Shown: positions 24,156 to 33,678 of the stretch, one piece after another
How positions within the stretch are numbered: the first letter of the stretch is position 1
Layout: every line of letters begins with the position of its first letter
NCBI GenBank assembly: GCA_963674575.2
Contig: CAXXQT010000002.1
Location: 1,798,001 to 1,862,000, forward strand
Direction of reading: 5' to 3'
DNA length: 64,000 bases
From: JAAYAY01 sp963674575
GTDB taxonomy: Bacteria; Planctomycetota; Planctomycetia; Pirellulales; Thermoguttaceae
Program-made: the position numbers and the translations under genes
Notes under the pieces: model-generated
Seen by the model: only the letters and a program-made list of their open reading frames with translations
Told to the model about the DNA's origin: nothing
Databases searched by the model: none

Positions 24156-26396
24156 TCATTCGGCGATGAGCACGACCCGATCGACGAAGATGGCGTCGAG
24201 TTCGGGGCTGTGGCCGTGGGCGAACCAGAAATAGGCCCCGGGGACGAAATCGATCACGCCCAGGTCGATCCAGCGGAACTTCTTGTCAAACGAGCCGTCT
24301 TCGGTCGCAAAGTCCTTGGGCGAGAGCACCATGGTCTTGAGGGACTTCTTGCCCTTCACGTCGTACACGCCCCACGAGCCCAGCTTGCCTTCCTTGAGGG
24401 TTCCTTCGCAGCGGAGGGAAGCAAGAAGGCGGTACTTCCCGCGGACGGGCGGCGTGTAGGCGGTGTTCCAGTCGACCTTGGTTCCCATGCGCACGCTCTT
24501 GCCGTTCCATCCTTCCGGATCGTCGACGATCGTGGCGGCGTCGCGGAAATTTCTGAACGAAAGGGCGTCGAAAACGAGCCAGACATCTTCCGGCAGGGCC
24601 TTGCAGATGTCCGGCGGATTCTTCTGGGCCAGGAAGCCGGCCTTGAGACCCTCCAGGTATTGGGGGAGGTTCTTTTCCTGGGAAATGACGGCAGACTTCG
24701 TCTTGAAGGTCGTGCAACGCCGTGCAAAGTCCTCGGCCGCGGCGACCGGGTCCTTCGGCCCGAGGAAGGGCAACTTCTTCTCCCGGGCTTCGCAGCGAAG
24801 GGGGTAATAACGGGTCAGCCACACGTGGTCGATCCCCATCTTCGATTTCTGCAAATGGCGGAGTTCGGCGGAATCGGGACCATAGATTTCGGTCGCCTTG
24901 GCCATGGCCTGATTCATCAGTTCCGTCGCCCGATTGAGTGTGGCCAGGTCGAGCCATTGGGCCGAGTTGGCGCCAAAGCAGCCGAGGTAGACCTTCGACT
25001 CCTCCGCCCGGGCGATGAGGAGGTCCCAATACTGCCCGATCAACGGAGCGACGGCCTCGCCATAGTAGCCGCGGAGGAATTCGTCGATGAGCGAGTCGGG
25101 GTCCAGGTGCGGCTCCCACATGAGACGCATGAGGAGCCAGTTCTTCAGTTCGCAGAAGTCGTCACCCTCTCCCTCTTCGAAAAGACCGATCGCTCCATGG
25201 TCGATGAAATAGCGGACGTTCGGCCCGAGAACGCGGAGGTTGGGATGGGGGCCAATGTAGTCGTTGTAGTTGGTCGTGTAGTCCCACACGAACAGGTGTT
25301 TGGCCAGTTTGCTCCAGCCTTCCATGTCGGCAGCGAACTTCTGGTTCTGCTCGCCGTCCAGGGGTTGGATATAGGAACACTCGATCGTGCACAGGCGAAT
25401 TAGCACGTTATCCCGCGGTTTGATCGTCTTGGGCGGCTGCCGGGTGTACTGGTAGGCCAGCGTTTCGACCAGAACGTCCGGGAATTCCCTTTCGACCGCC
25501 TCGGCCACCCGGTTGAGCATGCGAATGAGCGTGCCCGCGTGGCTGCCCTCAGCGTCGTCGACGGCCTTGCACTTCTCGCAGGTGCAGCAGCCGTGCCAAT
25601 CGTTCTGGGAGATATCGATGATCTTGGCGTCAGGGGTCTTTCGCAATGCTGCCAGGACCTGGCGGGTCAGCTCGGCGACCATTTCGTCGTTCGTCAGGCA
25701 GAGCTGGGCCCGCTCGTGGGTGCGTTTGCCGTCGATTTCCGAGTACCAATCCGGATGGTCCTCAAAGTACTTCTTGGGCGGAAGGTATTTGTAGAAGGAG
25801 TGGACAAAGTTGATAATCCGGACGGCGCCGCCGTATTCGGGAGTGAGGAAGCCGTTGCCCTTCATTCGCGCGGAGAACGCCGTCGGCTTGGCATCGCGGT
25901 GGTACATTTCCCGGGAGATCATCTGGGGGGCATAGGAGATGTTCAGGTCGTCCGGCACCACGAGCGTGGGCTTCTGGGGCAGGAACGTGTCATTCGGCGT
26001 CCACCAGCGAACGCCGACAACGTCCTGGAGAAAGGAATAGACCGCGTAGAGGCAGCCTCGCTTTTCGTGGCCCGCAAGGACCAGGTTTCCGCCGTCCATG
26101 CGGATGAGGATCTCGTCGAAGCGGTATTCCTTCTCGGGGGCCTTGGCGGTGCTGCCCACGAAGATCAACGACGTTGCCCCGGCGGGAACGTCCTTTTCGG
26201 ACGCTGTCGGGAAATCAGCACCAGTGACTTGCTTCAAGTGCTCCGACAGTTCCCGGGCTGCCGTCTGTTCAACGATACTCGGATCGTCGGGCAGGACGAT
26301 CTTCCACGCGGTCGTTCCGTCCTTGGCCAGTTCCGCGGATTGCAAAGCGGCCTGCCAGGAAAGCAGGCACGACAACAGAAGAATCAGACGTTTCAT
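24156..26396 (-). CDS. Exported DUF4838-family protein (GH20-like N-terminal domain)
   Basis: 746 residues. Signal peptide (LILLLSCLLSWQAALQSA), then a GH20b-like alpha/beta domain (about 20-130; TAWKIVLPDDPSIVEQTAARELSEHLK, split here as the region around residue 25-50), RGCLYAVYSFLQDVVGVRWW, then the DUF4838 core with QNDWHGCCTCEKCKAVDD, whose Cys cluster CCTCEKC suggests a metal site, and YTTNYNDYIGPHPNLR. C-terminal beta sandwich. Family function is unproven; context suggests glycan degradation. ATG 26396 has GGTGA 6 nt upstream and starts the signal peptide. Confidence 0.8.
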   Translation of the reverse strand: MKRLILLLSCLLSWQAALQSAELAKDGTTAWKIVLPDDPSIVEQTAARELSEHLKQVTGADFPTASEKDVPAGATSLIFVGSTAKAPEKEYRFDEILIRMDGGNLVLAGHEKRGCLYAVYSFLQDVVGVRWWTPNDTFLPQKPTLVVPDDLNISYAPQMISREMYHRDAKPTAFSARMKGNGFLTPEYGGAVRIINFVHSFYKYLPPKKYFEDHPDWYSEIDGKRTHERAQLCLTNDEMVAELTRQVLAALRKTPDAKIIDISQNDWHGCCTCEKCKAVDDAEGSHAGTLIRMLNRVAEAVEREFPDVLVETLAYQYTRQPPKTIKPRDNVLIRLCTIECSYIQPLDGEQNQKFAADMEGWSKLAKHLFVWDYTTNYNDYIGPHPNLRVLGPNVRYFIDHGAIGLFEEGEGDDFCELKNWLLMRLMWEPHLDPDSLIDEFLRGYYGEAVAPLIGQYWDLLIARAEESKVYLGCFGANSAQWLDLATLNRATELMNQAMAKATEIYGPDSAELRHLQKSKMGIDHVWLTRYYPLRCEAREKKLPFLGPKDPVAAAEDFARRCTTFKTKSAVISQEKNLPQYLEGLKAGFLAQKNPPDICKALPEDVWLVFDALSFRNFRDAATIVDDPEGWNGKSVRMGTKVDWNTAYTPPVRGKYRLLASLRCEGTLKEGKLGSWGVYDVKGKKSLKTMVLSPKDFATEDGSFDKKFRWIDLGVIDFVPGAYFWFAHGHSPELDAIFVDRVVLIAE

Positions 26397-26521
26397 GATT
26401 TCACCCGATTGTTGGCGATGGCGTGGTTCCTGACCGGTCAACGATGAGTGTTGCCGGCGCGGAGTGCCGTGTCAAGCGTCGAACTTGAACATAGAAGATC
26501 CAGGCTTCATCCTTAAGCCGG

Positions 26522-29068
26522 TCATTTCGTCACCAGCCCCTTAACGCCGCCGGAGATGAGGGTGGCTACGTCGGTGAGGATCTGCGGCAGGGCGAAACCG
26601 CCGGGCGAGGCCAGGTAGCGGGGACGCCACTCGGGGTCGAACTTCTGCTTGTAACGCCGCAGACCCTGGAAGTTGTAGAAGTGCTCGCCGTGGCGGAAGA
26701 CCAGGCTGCCGAACCGATTCCAGAGCGGAGCGAGGGAGTGATCCTCCAGGCCCGACAGGGGCGCCATACCCAGGTTGAACCACTGGTAGCCGTTCTCCCG
26801 GCCCCACAGCATCAACTGGATGAACAGGTATTCCATGACGCCGCCCGGCGCCTCGTCGGTATAACGCATCAGGTCGACGGAAAGCTCTTCTTTGTCGGCT
26901 CCGAGCCACAGATTGGAAAAGGCGAGAATCCGTCCCTCCCGCTGCACGATCGCCATGGGGAAACGCTCGATGTAGTCCGTTCGGAAGGACCCCAGCGAAA
27001 ATCCCTTTTCGGCGGCGTTCTTTTCCGACATCCAGGCGTCCGACACGGCCTTCAACTCGGCCATTCGCGAGGAAACCTCGGCGACGGGGAGGATCTCGAA
27101 GGAGCATTCTTCCCGCTGGAATCGGTTGGCCGTCTGCCGGAGCTGTTTTCGGACGCTGCCTTCCAGGGAAAAGTCGGCCAGCGGCACCCGGGCTTCTTCG
27201 CCCAGTTTGACGAAGGACAATCCCAGGTCCAGGTAGTCGGAGAGGGAGGTGTCGCTCACCTGGTAGAAGACGGTCCGCCCGTCGTACTCGTCGCACAGTT
27301 CGCGAAATTTCCACAACAGCTCGGGGCGAGCCTGGACCGGTCCGACCGGATCGCCCAGGGCAACCCAACTCCGCCCCGACACGCCGTACATGATGAAGGC
27401 CGAGCGGTCCCCGTTGAATAAGAGGCGTTTGTCGCCCAAGAGGGCGAGATTGGCGGAAGTTGCCAGCGACTGCTCGACGATTTGGGCCGCATCCTGCAGG
27501 TCGCTCTCCGTCACGGTGACCGACTTGGGCCGAGCCGGGCGGAGGAAGTAGGCGATCGCCACAATGAAGAGCAGCGTCATCACTCCGGCCGTGGCACGAA
27601 GGAAGCGGGGGGCGTCGCCGTGAAATGAAAACTGCCACCAGAGGTCGCCGCTGTAGTCAACGTGCTTGTAGGAGAAAAGACCGATCCAGATCGAGCAGCC
27701 GATCACCACCACGGCGGCCGCGAGCCACGTTAGTTCGAGCGGATGGCCCAGAAGCGAGCCCTTGCGGTAGAACTCACGCCGGACGAGGCCGAAGACCAGA
27801 AACATGCCGAAGAGCACCGATGCTTCCTCGTAGTCCACGCCCTTCAGAAGCGAAAACAGGGCCCCGGCGCACAGCAGGATCATCGTGAGCCAATAGGCCG
27901 AGTCCAGACGCCGCTGCAGGCCTCGGGCTAGCAGGAGCAACGCGGCGCCGACCAGACTTCCCAGAAAATGGGAAACCTCCATCACCGGGAGCGGAAGGGC
28001 CAGCCGGAGCCAGCCCAGCCGTTCGTGGGCCGTCGGAGTGGAGCCTGAAATCAGCAGAATCGCGCCGGCCGCGAAGGTGAGCAGTGCGAAGAACGAAGGA
28101 ACGACCGTGGATGCGGCCTTCCTGGCCACCTCGGTGGCCTGACGCACCTGGTCCCTTTGGAGGAAGATCTCGTGTCCGCCGAAGGCGATCGCCGCAATGG
28201 CGAGGGGAAGCAGGTAGTAGATCCCTCGATACGCGAGGAGCGCCCCCATAACGCAATGGGGGTCCTTCGGCGATAGCAGGGCGAGAATCACGACTTCGAA
28301 GACGCCGAGTCCGCCCGGAACATTCGAAAACACGGCCGCCACGATCGCCAGCAGGAAGATTCCGAGGAATTGCAGGTAGCCCACATCGACCGAGGCGGGC
28401 AGGAGCATGTAGAGCACCGAGGCCAGCACGACGAGATCCGCCGAGGCGACGGCGATCTGGGCCAGCGAGATTCGGGTCGGTACGGGTCTCAACTCCCAAC
28501 CGCGGATTCGGATCGGTTGCTTTCGCGTCGCGCCGATGAGCAAATAGGCCCCCACAACCGCGAGGAGCACGCCGCCCAGGGGCCGTACCGTGGCGAAGGG
28601 CAAGTGCAAGTTTGCCGGAATGGAAAGGGGATCGATCAAGAACACCATGCCGGCAAAGCCCGCCAGCCCCACCCAGAAGCTCACGGTCAGCATGGCGATC
28701 AGCTTGACAATCTCAACGGTCGAAAGGCCCCACGACGAGTAGAGCCGGTAGCGGACCGTGGTGGAGCCCAGGAGGGAACCGAAGTTGTTGGAACTCACGT
28801 AGCCGGCAAAGGATGCGAAGGCCACGCGACGCAGGGGAAGATCATGGCCAACGTAGCGGACGGCAATCAGGTCGTAGCCCACCAGGACCGTGTAATTGAG
28901 CACGGTCAACAAACACGCCCAGCCCAAGCGGTCAGGCGGAATCTGCCCGAGGCTCGCCAGCACGTCCCGCAGGTGATACTCCTTGAGTTCCTGATGCAGC
29001 AGCCACAGAGCGCCCGCAAAGACCGAGAGGACGAACAGGGGAATCAGCAAGTGGAGATAGCGTTTCAT
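26522..29068 (-). CDS. mprF: MprF-like lysylphosphatidylglycerol synthase/flippase
   Basis: 848 residues. The N-terminal ~545 residues are a multi-pass membrane domain (SVFAGALWLLHQ, VPGGLGVFEVVILALLSP, AALLLLARGLQ) like the LPG flippase part of MprF. The C-terminal ~290 residues are a cytosolic GNAT-like synthase domain with GVMEYLFIQLMLW and FNLGMAPLSGLEDH, a family hallmark. The known reaction attaches an aminoacyl group from tRNA to phosphatidylglycerol and flips the lipid, giving resistance to cationic peptides. The ATG at 29068 starts the first helix. The amino acid used is unknown. Confidence 0.88.
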   Translation of the reverse strand: MKRYLHLLIPLFVLSVFAGALWLLHQELKEYHLRDVLASLGQIPPDRLGWACLLTVLNYTVLVGYDLIAVRYVGHDLPLRRVAFASFAGYVSSNNFGSLLGSTTVRYRLYSSWGLSTVEIVKLIAMLTVSFWVGLAGFAGMVFLIDPLSIPANLHLPFATVRPLGGVLLAVVGAYLLIGATRKQPIRIRGWELRPVPTRISLAQIAVASADLVVLASVLYMLLPASVDVGYLQFLGIFLLAIVAAVFSNVPGGLGVFEVVILALLSPKDPHCVMGALLAYRGIYYLLPLAIAAIAFGGHEIFLQRDQVRQATEVARKAASTVVPSFFALLTFAAGAILLISGSTPTAHERLGWLRLALPLPVMEVSHFLGSLVGAALLLLARGLQRRLDSAYWLTMILLCAGALFSLLKGVDYEEASVLFGMFLVFGLVRREFYRKGSLLGHPLELTWLAAAVVVIGCSIWIGLFSYKHVDYSGDLWWQFSFHGDAPRFLRATAGVMTLLFIVAIAYFLRPARPKSVTVTESDLQDAAQIVEQSLATSANLALLGDKRLLFNGDRSAFIMYGVSGRSWVALGDPVGPVQARPELLWKFRELCDEYDGRTVFYQVSDTSLSDYLDLGLSFVKLGEEARVPLADFSLEGSVRKQLRQTANRFQREECSFEILPVAEVSSRMAELKAVSDAWMSEKNAAEKGFSLGSFRTDYIERFPMAIVQREGRILAFSNLWLGADKEELSVDLMRYTDEAPGGVMEYLFIQLMLWGRENGYQWFNLGMAPLSGLEDHSLAPLWNRFGSLVFRHGEHFYNFQGLRRYKQKFDPEWRPRYLASPGGFALPQILTDVATLISGGVKGLVTK

Positions 29069-29278
29069 GGATGGCGATCTTTCCTGCACCGAAGGGAGAC
29101 AGGGATCGCGTCAAACGCTTCACGCCCCAGGATCGTCTCCGTGTCCGACACTTTGTTCCTGGAAAGCATAGCCCCGCGAAGCAATTCCGCCGGTTCTCCG
29201 GTTCGCGAAGAGGGAGGTCCCGCTCGCCGGGGTCCCGATTGCGCGGGTCATTGGGATCGTTTGGACGCTTTGCGTGGT

Positions 29279-30859
29279 TCAGTACGAGAGAATTCGGCAA
29301 TGTTCTTGAACTCGCTCCGCAAGATCCAATGCGAGTCGAGGGCAACTTCCCAACTTCAACTCAGTCAGGTTCGGGACTCTCGAAAGGGATAGGCGGGTCA
29401 AGTTGTCACAGCCCCAAATACCGAGTGAGGTCAGGTTTGGCATCTCCGAAAGGGATATCTCAGTCAGCTTGTCGCAACCGTGCAAATCCAACGACTCCAG
29501 GCTCTTGAGCGTGCCTCTCGCTTGCAGGGTCTCGAAATCCTCGTCTGTCACCGCTGGCGGCAGCCAGAGGTGGGCAAGTTGATCCATTCCGGTCAGCGGT
29601 GTCACGTCCGTCATGCTCTTACAGAAACTGAGGTTGAGCGACCGGAGGTTCTTGAGGCCCGAGATGGGGGAGATGTCCGTCAAGTCGTTGCAACGTCTGA
29701 GATTCAGCGACTGCAGTTTCGCGAGCCCATTGACAAAGGAAATGTCTGTCAGCGGGAAGCACCGACTCAATTCGAGCGATGTTAGATTCACGCACCCGGC
29801 AAGCACCGAATAGTCGGCCACGTTGTAGCAGGAGTTCAGATTGAGGGTCGACAGGTTCGGCAAGGCTGGCAGCGGGGAAATGTCGCTCAGGCCTGCACAG
29901 AAGGTCAGATCCAGCGACGCCAGGTTCTCCAGTTTCGATAGACCGGAAAGATCCGTGAGACCGGTGCACGAACCCACCTTGAGAGACTCCAGGTTCGGAA
30001 ACTCTTGGAGATGGGAGAGATCGGTCAATGTGCCACAAGGTCCCAGAGTCAACGACTGCAGGTTGGTAAGCCCCGACAGCACGGAGAGATCTGCCGAACT
30101 GTTCCAGTTCTTCACCGAAAGCGACGTCACGTTCTCCAGAGTACCTTGATCGCGGAACCGTTGGAGCTGCTCTTTCGAAACCTTGTCGGGCAGATGAAGC
30201 TCTGTAAGGTGATCCAGGTTTTCCAACGCTTGAACACTCGTCACATATTCACAATAACGGAGATTGAGCAAGGTCAGCCCCGGCAGCTCCGCCAGAGCGG
30301 AGATGTCCGTCAGGCGGTCGCACCTGCTCAAGTCAAGCGAAGTCAACTCGGATAGCCTTGCCAAAGCAGAGATCTCTGTAGGGCCATAGTCGCCTCCGTG
30401 AATCGCGAGGGATGTCAAGCCGTCAAGCAATCCGCAGTCGCGGTACTCCTGCAACTGAGCGTTTGACGTGGTGTCAGGCAATTGTACCCGGGTGACGTTC
30501 AGCCGGTTCAATTCGCTTTTGTAGGCGTTGCAACGTTTAGGGATCTGTGCTGGGAGCACAAACACGCGATCTTCACACTCCGGAATATCGACGGCGCCGG
30601 GGGTACTTCCGACTCGTGCCCATTTGCCATCGCGAAGCACACGAACCTCCATTTCCAACGCACTCTCCACTCGCTGCGCTGGGATCAACGAACTGGTCGC
30701 CAGCGATGTGACGGATTCACGTTGAGCATCTTCGGGTTCTTCAGTACGAGGCTGCAATCCCGGCTCGCAACTGGTCTGCCCACCACACGAAATCGCTGCC
30801 ACCAGCAGGCAGGCAAGAAGTGAACACCGCGAAGTTGTTGTCAGTGTCGACTGATTCAT
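29279..30859 (-). CDS. Exported leucine-rich-repeat lipoprotein
   Basis: 526 residues. N-terminus with a lipoprotein-like signal (LLACLLVAAISC, Cys as +1; the -3 residue is unusual). About 20 LRRs with short spacing, for example LTSLDLSRCDRLTDIS, LESLKVGSCTGLTDLS, LQSLNLRRCNDLTDIS. Three longer linker units with a shared pattern (LPDTTSNAQLQEYRDCG, LPDKVSKEQLQRFRDQG, LPPAVTDEDFETLQARG) break the solenoid into super-repeats. Binding partner unknown. ATG 30859 gives the signal peptide; longer starts are not supported. Confidence 0.82.
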   Translation of the reverse strand: MNQSTLTTTSRCSLLACLLVAAISCGGQTSCEPGLQPRTEEPEDAQRESVTSLATSSLIPAQRVESALEMEVRVLRDGKWARVGSTPGAVDIPECEDRVFVLPAQIPKRCNAYKSELNRLNVTRVQLPDTTSNAQLQEYRDCGLLDGLTSLAIHGGDYGPTEISALARLSELTSLDLSRCDRLTDISALAELPGLTLLNLRYCEYVTSVQALENLDHLTELHLPDKVSKEQLQRFRDQGTLENVTSLSVKNWNSSADLSVLSGLTNLQSLTLGPCGTLTDLSHLQEFPNLESLKVGSCTGLTDLSGLSKLENLASLDLTFCAGLSDISPLPALPNLSTLNLNSCYNVADYSVLAGCVNLTSLELSRCFPLTDISFVNGLAKLQSLNLRRCNDLTDISPISGLKNLRSLNLSFCKSMTDVTPLTGMDQLAHLWLPPAVTDEDFETLQARGTLKSLESLDLHGCDKLTEISLSEMPNLTSLGIWGCDNLTRLSLSRVPNLTELKLGSCPRLALDLAERVQEHCRILSY

Positions 30860-30968
30860 GACTGTGCCCTGCCTACTTGCCGGAGACGCGAACGATCTTC
30901 CATCAACAGGCCGCGCCGCAACGCCACGGATAACTCGCTCGGGAGTAAAGACAGACGGGCCGAGCGGC

Positions 30969-31838
30969 CTACTCCAATTCTCGTCCACCTGTTTCTTCCC
31001 CTGGTGGCAATGACTGATCAGACAGGACGAGGATTTCTTTCGGCTCGCCGTCTGAAACAAGGACAAGCTGCTCGTCAATTCTGCCTGCGGAGTAGGTTGT
31101 TGTGCCGATGTGGATTCTGCCCGTCCCCCAGATGGCAAAGTCCTGAGACAACGGAGGGTGCTTCTCTTCGTTTTTGTACCGAACTTTGACTCCACCGTGG
31201 ATCCCGTCAGGGCCAGGATAGAATACCAGGCAGGCGATCATGGGCTTTGACGATTTCGCCATTGTGACAGAGTAACTACCAACGAGGACCACATCACGGT
31301 TCAGGACTTCAAACGGTCCCGACAACAGTTCAGTCGCCGGTTGAAGTTGCCGAAGTGCGAGTTCCTCTTCCACACTCGCACGCTCTTTTGCCTCCTGAAG
31401 CTTCTCCCTGGCGAAACGAGCCAGTTTATCGGGAGAAGCCGAAAGATCATTGAGAAGCGAAGCAATCTCGTCTTGGGTTGCCTTGGGGGCAAACACGGCA
31501 AGCTCTTCGCGCTCTTCACTATGTTGGATCGAGAACGGCCCGCCCATATCTGCCCATTGTTCCGGCCCGATTCTGTCGATGACCATCCATCTCACCAATT
31601 GGGCCTTGCCATGGCCCCGCACTGAGAATGGCCAATCCCAGTCGGCGATTTCTTCGTCGAGCTTGATTTCGTTGAGTGGGTACGTGGTGGACCACGGCAT
31701 CTTGTCCTGCAATGCCTGCTCACCGTGAACGTATCCTCGATCGTATCCTCGTTGGGAACCATACCGGAACCCGCCAAGTATTGCTGCGATCACGAATGTC
31801 AACATCAGCAGAGAAAGTATCGAAAACCGCACTTTCAT
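30969..31838 (-). CDS. Single-pass membrane protein of unknown function
   Basis: 289 residues. The N-terminal motif RFSILSLLMLTFVIAAILGG is a planctomycete-typical membrane anchor. Then a 40-residue Tyr/Arg-Gly segment, an acidic helix-rich middle (QDEIASLLNDLSASPDKLAR, REKLQEAKERASVEEEL) and a beta-rich C-terminus (VGSYSVTMAKS, GTGRIHIGTTTYSAG). No domain family recognised. It precedes the LRR lipoprotein gene on the same strand by 109 bp and may be in its operon. Confidence 0.65.
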   Translation of the reverse strand: MKVRFSILSLLMLTFVIAAILGGFRYGSQRGYDRGYVHGEQALQDKMPWSTTYPLNEIKLDEEIADWDWPFSVRGHGKAQLVRWMVIDRIGPEQWADMGGPFSIQHSEEREELAVFAPKATQDEIASLLNDLSASPDKLARFAREKLQEAKERASVEEELALRQLQPATELLSGPFEVLNRDVVLVGSYSVTMAKSSKPMIACLVFYPGPDGIHGGVKVRYKNEEKHPPLSQDFAIWGTGRIHIGTTTYSAGRIDEQLVLVSDGEPKEILVLSDQSLPPGEETGGRELE

Positions 31839-32307
31839 GGATACACCGCATAGGACTGAGCTGTGGGCGAATCACAAATTCTGCGCCGGCTACTACCTGT
31901 TTCTGGGACAATCTCGCCCGATGCCGTTCAGGATACCGACGCCGATAGCGTGGTCAACCCAGGGGGAATGCCATACCAAGCCGCGGCAACCGTCTGGGCG
32001 AAGTGCCGAAGTATCTTCCGTTCTCGCAGCGCAAAGGCGGCTACCGTATGAGATACCGAGCCATCCCGTTCCATGGAATAGCGAGGGATGAGCCAGACTG
32101 CCAGCGCGTGGTAGAGGTGAAGCAGTGGTGGGGCGGGGCCGGCGCCGATTCGATTCGTCTCACCCGTATTGCCGTCCACGCGCCGTGCCAAAATCGGGGG
32201 ACGCGGGCAGGCAATCAAAAGTGGAGAGAGTCCTCGCCTGTTCGCCCGAGACGGCACCGGAAAAGGGGGGGCAGGAGCACAAAAGGAGTTCGCGACCAGG
32301 AAACACG
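31839..32307. other. Gene-free stretch upstream of the membrane-protein gene
   Basis: No supported gene. On the minus strand the stretch after the tRNA terminator holds no recognised motif. A plus-strand run of 84-172 residues is open but has the codon pattern of chance and no ribosome site. Confidence 0.4.
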
Positions 32308-32344
32308 AAAAAAGGACTCGCAGCCATTCGACGCAAGTCCTTTT
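32308..32344 (-). terminator. Intrinsic terminator of tRNA-Leu
   Basis: In the minus direction AAAAGGACTTGC and GCGAGTCCTTTTTT form an 11-12 bp stem with one G-U-type mismatch, followed by six U. It lies 13 bp past the tRNA 3' end. Confidence 0.8.
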
Positions 32345-32356
32345 GTGGTAACAAAA

Positions 32357-32438
<82 letters not shown>

Positions 32439-32719
32439 AGGGGGCTTTAGAGCCGATCCGAAAACCGTTGACGATGCGGCTATTCTCCGCCCGTGGGAGG
32501 CCTTCGCAGTGGTTGGGATAGATTCCTAATGCCGTAGAGGGGATCGTCCAACGTGTTGGGCGACTGAAGATTCTAGCATACGGCGGGGGCTCTTCCCATT
32601 GGACCGCGCTCCAGGCGGGGAAGAAACTTGGTTTGTGGGCCGGAAAATGGGCAGGTCGGGGCGACCGTCTCCCTCAAGAAAGCGAAGCGGTTGCCCCCTC
32701 TTCAGTGTGGCAGCAATGA
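32439..32719. other. Gene-free stretch between tRNA and small protein gene
   Basis: No gene supported. It must hold the upstream promoter of the tRNA gene on the minus strand, but I could not find a convincing -35/-10 pair. The only feature picked out is the promoter of the next plus-strand gene. Confidence 0.35.
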
Positions 32720-32748
32720 TTGCCGATTGGGGCCAATTCTGCTAGCCT
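32720..32748 (+). promoter_or_regulatory. Extended -10 promoter of the 70-residue gene
   Basis: TTGCCG (32720-32725), 17-bp spacer, TAGCCT (32743-32748) preceded by TGC, an extended -10 pattern. It ends 43 bp before ATG 32792. Confidence 0.45.
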
Positions 32749-32791
32749 GAGGGCGTGCTTTGGCCCCTTTTCTAACTGGAGGAACCGGCAC

Positions 32792-33004
32792 ATGCTGCAA
32801 AGACCGACCGTGAATAACTCTGTACATCGACTTCGGCGAGCGGGTTGGGCGGCCAGTGACGTGGCCTATCTGAGCCCCACCGGGACCGTGGTCTACTTCG
32901 TGAGCGCCCACAAGAATCGCACGTGGGTCAGCACCGGCGGGCTCACCCAAGAGGAAGCCTGGGACGAAGCGGCCCAGGAAGCGGAGACTCTTGACTGGAG
33001 CTGA
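32792..33004 (+). CDS. Small 70-residue basic protein of unknown function
   Basis: 70 residues, start ATG 32792 with GGAGG 9 nt upstream. Sequence has an Arg-rich N-terminus (RLRRAGWAASD), a beta-hairpin-like middle (SPTGTVVYFVSAHKN, TWVSTGG) and an acidic C-terminus (EEAWDEAAQEAETLDWS). No signal peptide and no family recognised. It has a promoter and a good ribosome site of its own, so it is likely real despite its size; convergent with the following gene, whose stop is 3 bp away. Confidence 0.7.
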   Translation: MLQRPTVNNSVHRLRRAGWAASDVAYLSPTGTVVYFVSAHKNRTWVSTGGLTQEEAWDEAAQEAETLDWS

Positions 33005-33006
33005 GC

Positions 33007-33678
33007 TCAGCCTCCCACGTCCATCGATCGACGGGAAAGATCGTCGATCGAGTAGATGGCCGCATCGAGATCCGATTTCGCACAGTCGAAACTGTGGGCA
33101 GGACAGTGGGAACAGTCGCCGTGTCCGCCGCCGTCAGCCCGGACCAAGTGGACCTTGCGCACCTTGACGGTGGTCTCGGTTCCCGACGGATCGAGGGAGA
33201 CTGTGTGCGAAATGGGCTCGTTTTCAATGGCCATGACCACGTACCATCGTACGGCCGCGTGGTTCATTCCCTGGTGGTTGAGCGACTGGACGGTCGCCAC
33301 GGCCTCCTGGTAGGTGACCAGATGGTCGGTGGGTTCCCCTTGAGCCCTCCAGACGCAGTTGGGGACATCCAGAGGCGATTGAGGTTCCCAGCCGGTGGGC
33401 CACCAGATGGCCGCCACCTTGTAGGCCAGGGGAGTGCAGAGTCGAGCTCCCGGCCAAGTTCGGCCCAAATTTCCCGGTTCGGCCACCACGGCCCATTGGC
33501 CGGCGGATTTTGCTTCAGAGGATTCGTTGTGCTGGATTGCCTGGCGAACCGCCGAGAAGAAGTCGTCGGTCGTTGCAAGAGAGCCGACCGCATGGCCCGG
33601 AGAGGGGGGTAGGTCATCCGGACACTTAGGCTGCCAATCGGCGGGACGCTGAACCAACGAGACCTGGTATCTGGCCAT
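33007..33678 (-). CDS. Conserved-looking cytoplasmic protein of unknown function
   Basis: 223 residues, no signal peptide. Contains YVVMAIENEPISHTVSLD, a probable beta-sheet region, and a C-terminal Cys/His cluster (DGGGHGDCSHCPAHSFDC, four Cys/three His) that could bind a metal. Start ATG 33678 has GGAG 9 nt upstream. No family recognised. Lies alone between the small gene and the HDOD gene. Confidence 0.6.
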   Translation of the reverse strand: MARYQVSLVQRPADWQPKCPDDLPPSPGHAVGSLATTDDFFSAVRQAIQHNESSEAKSAGQWAVVAEPGNLGRTWPGARLCTPLAYKVAAIWWPTGWEPQSPLDVPNCVWRAQGEPTDHLVTYQEAVATVQSLNHQGMNHAAVRWYVVMAIENEPISHTVSLDPSGTETTVKVRKVHLVRADGGGHGDCSHCPAHSFDCAKSDLDAAIYSIDDLSRRSMDVGG

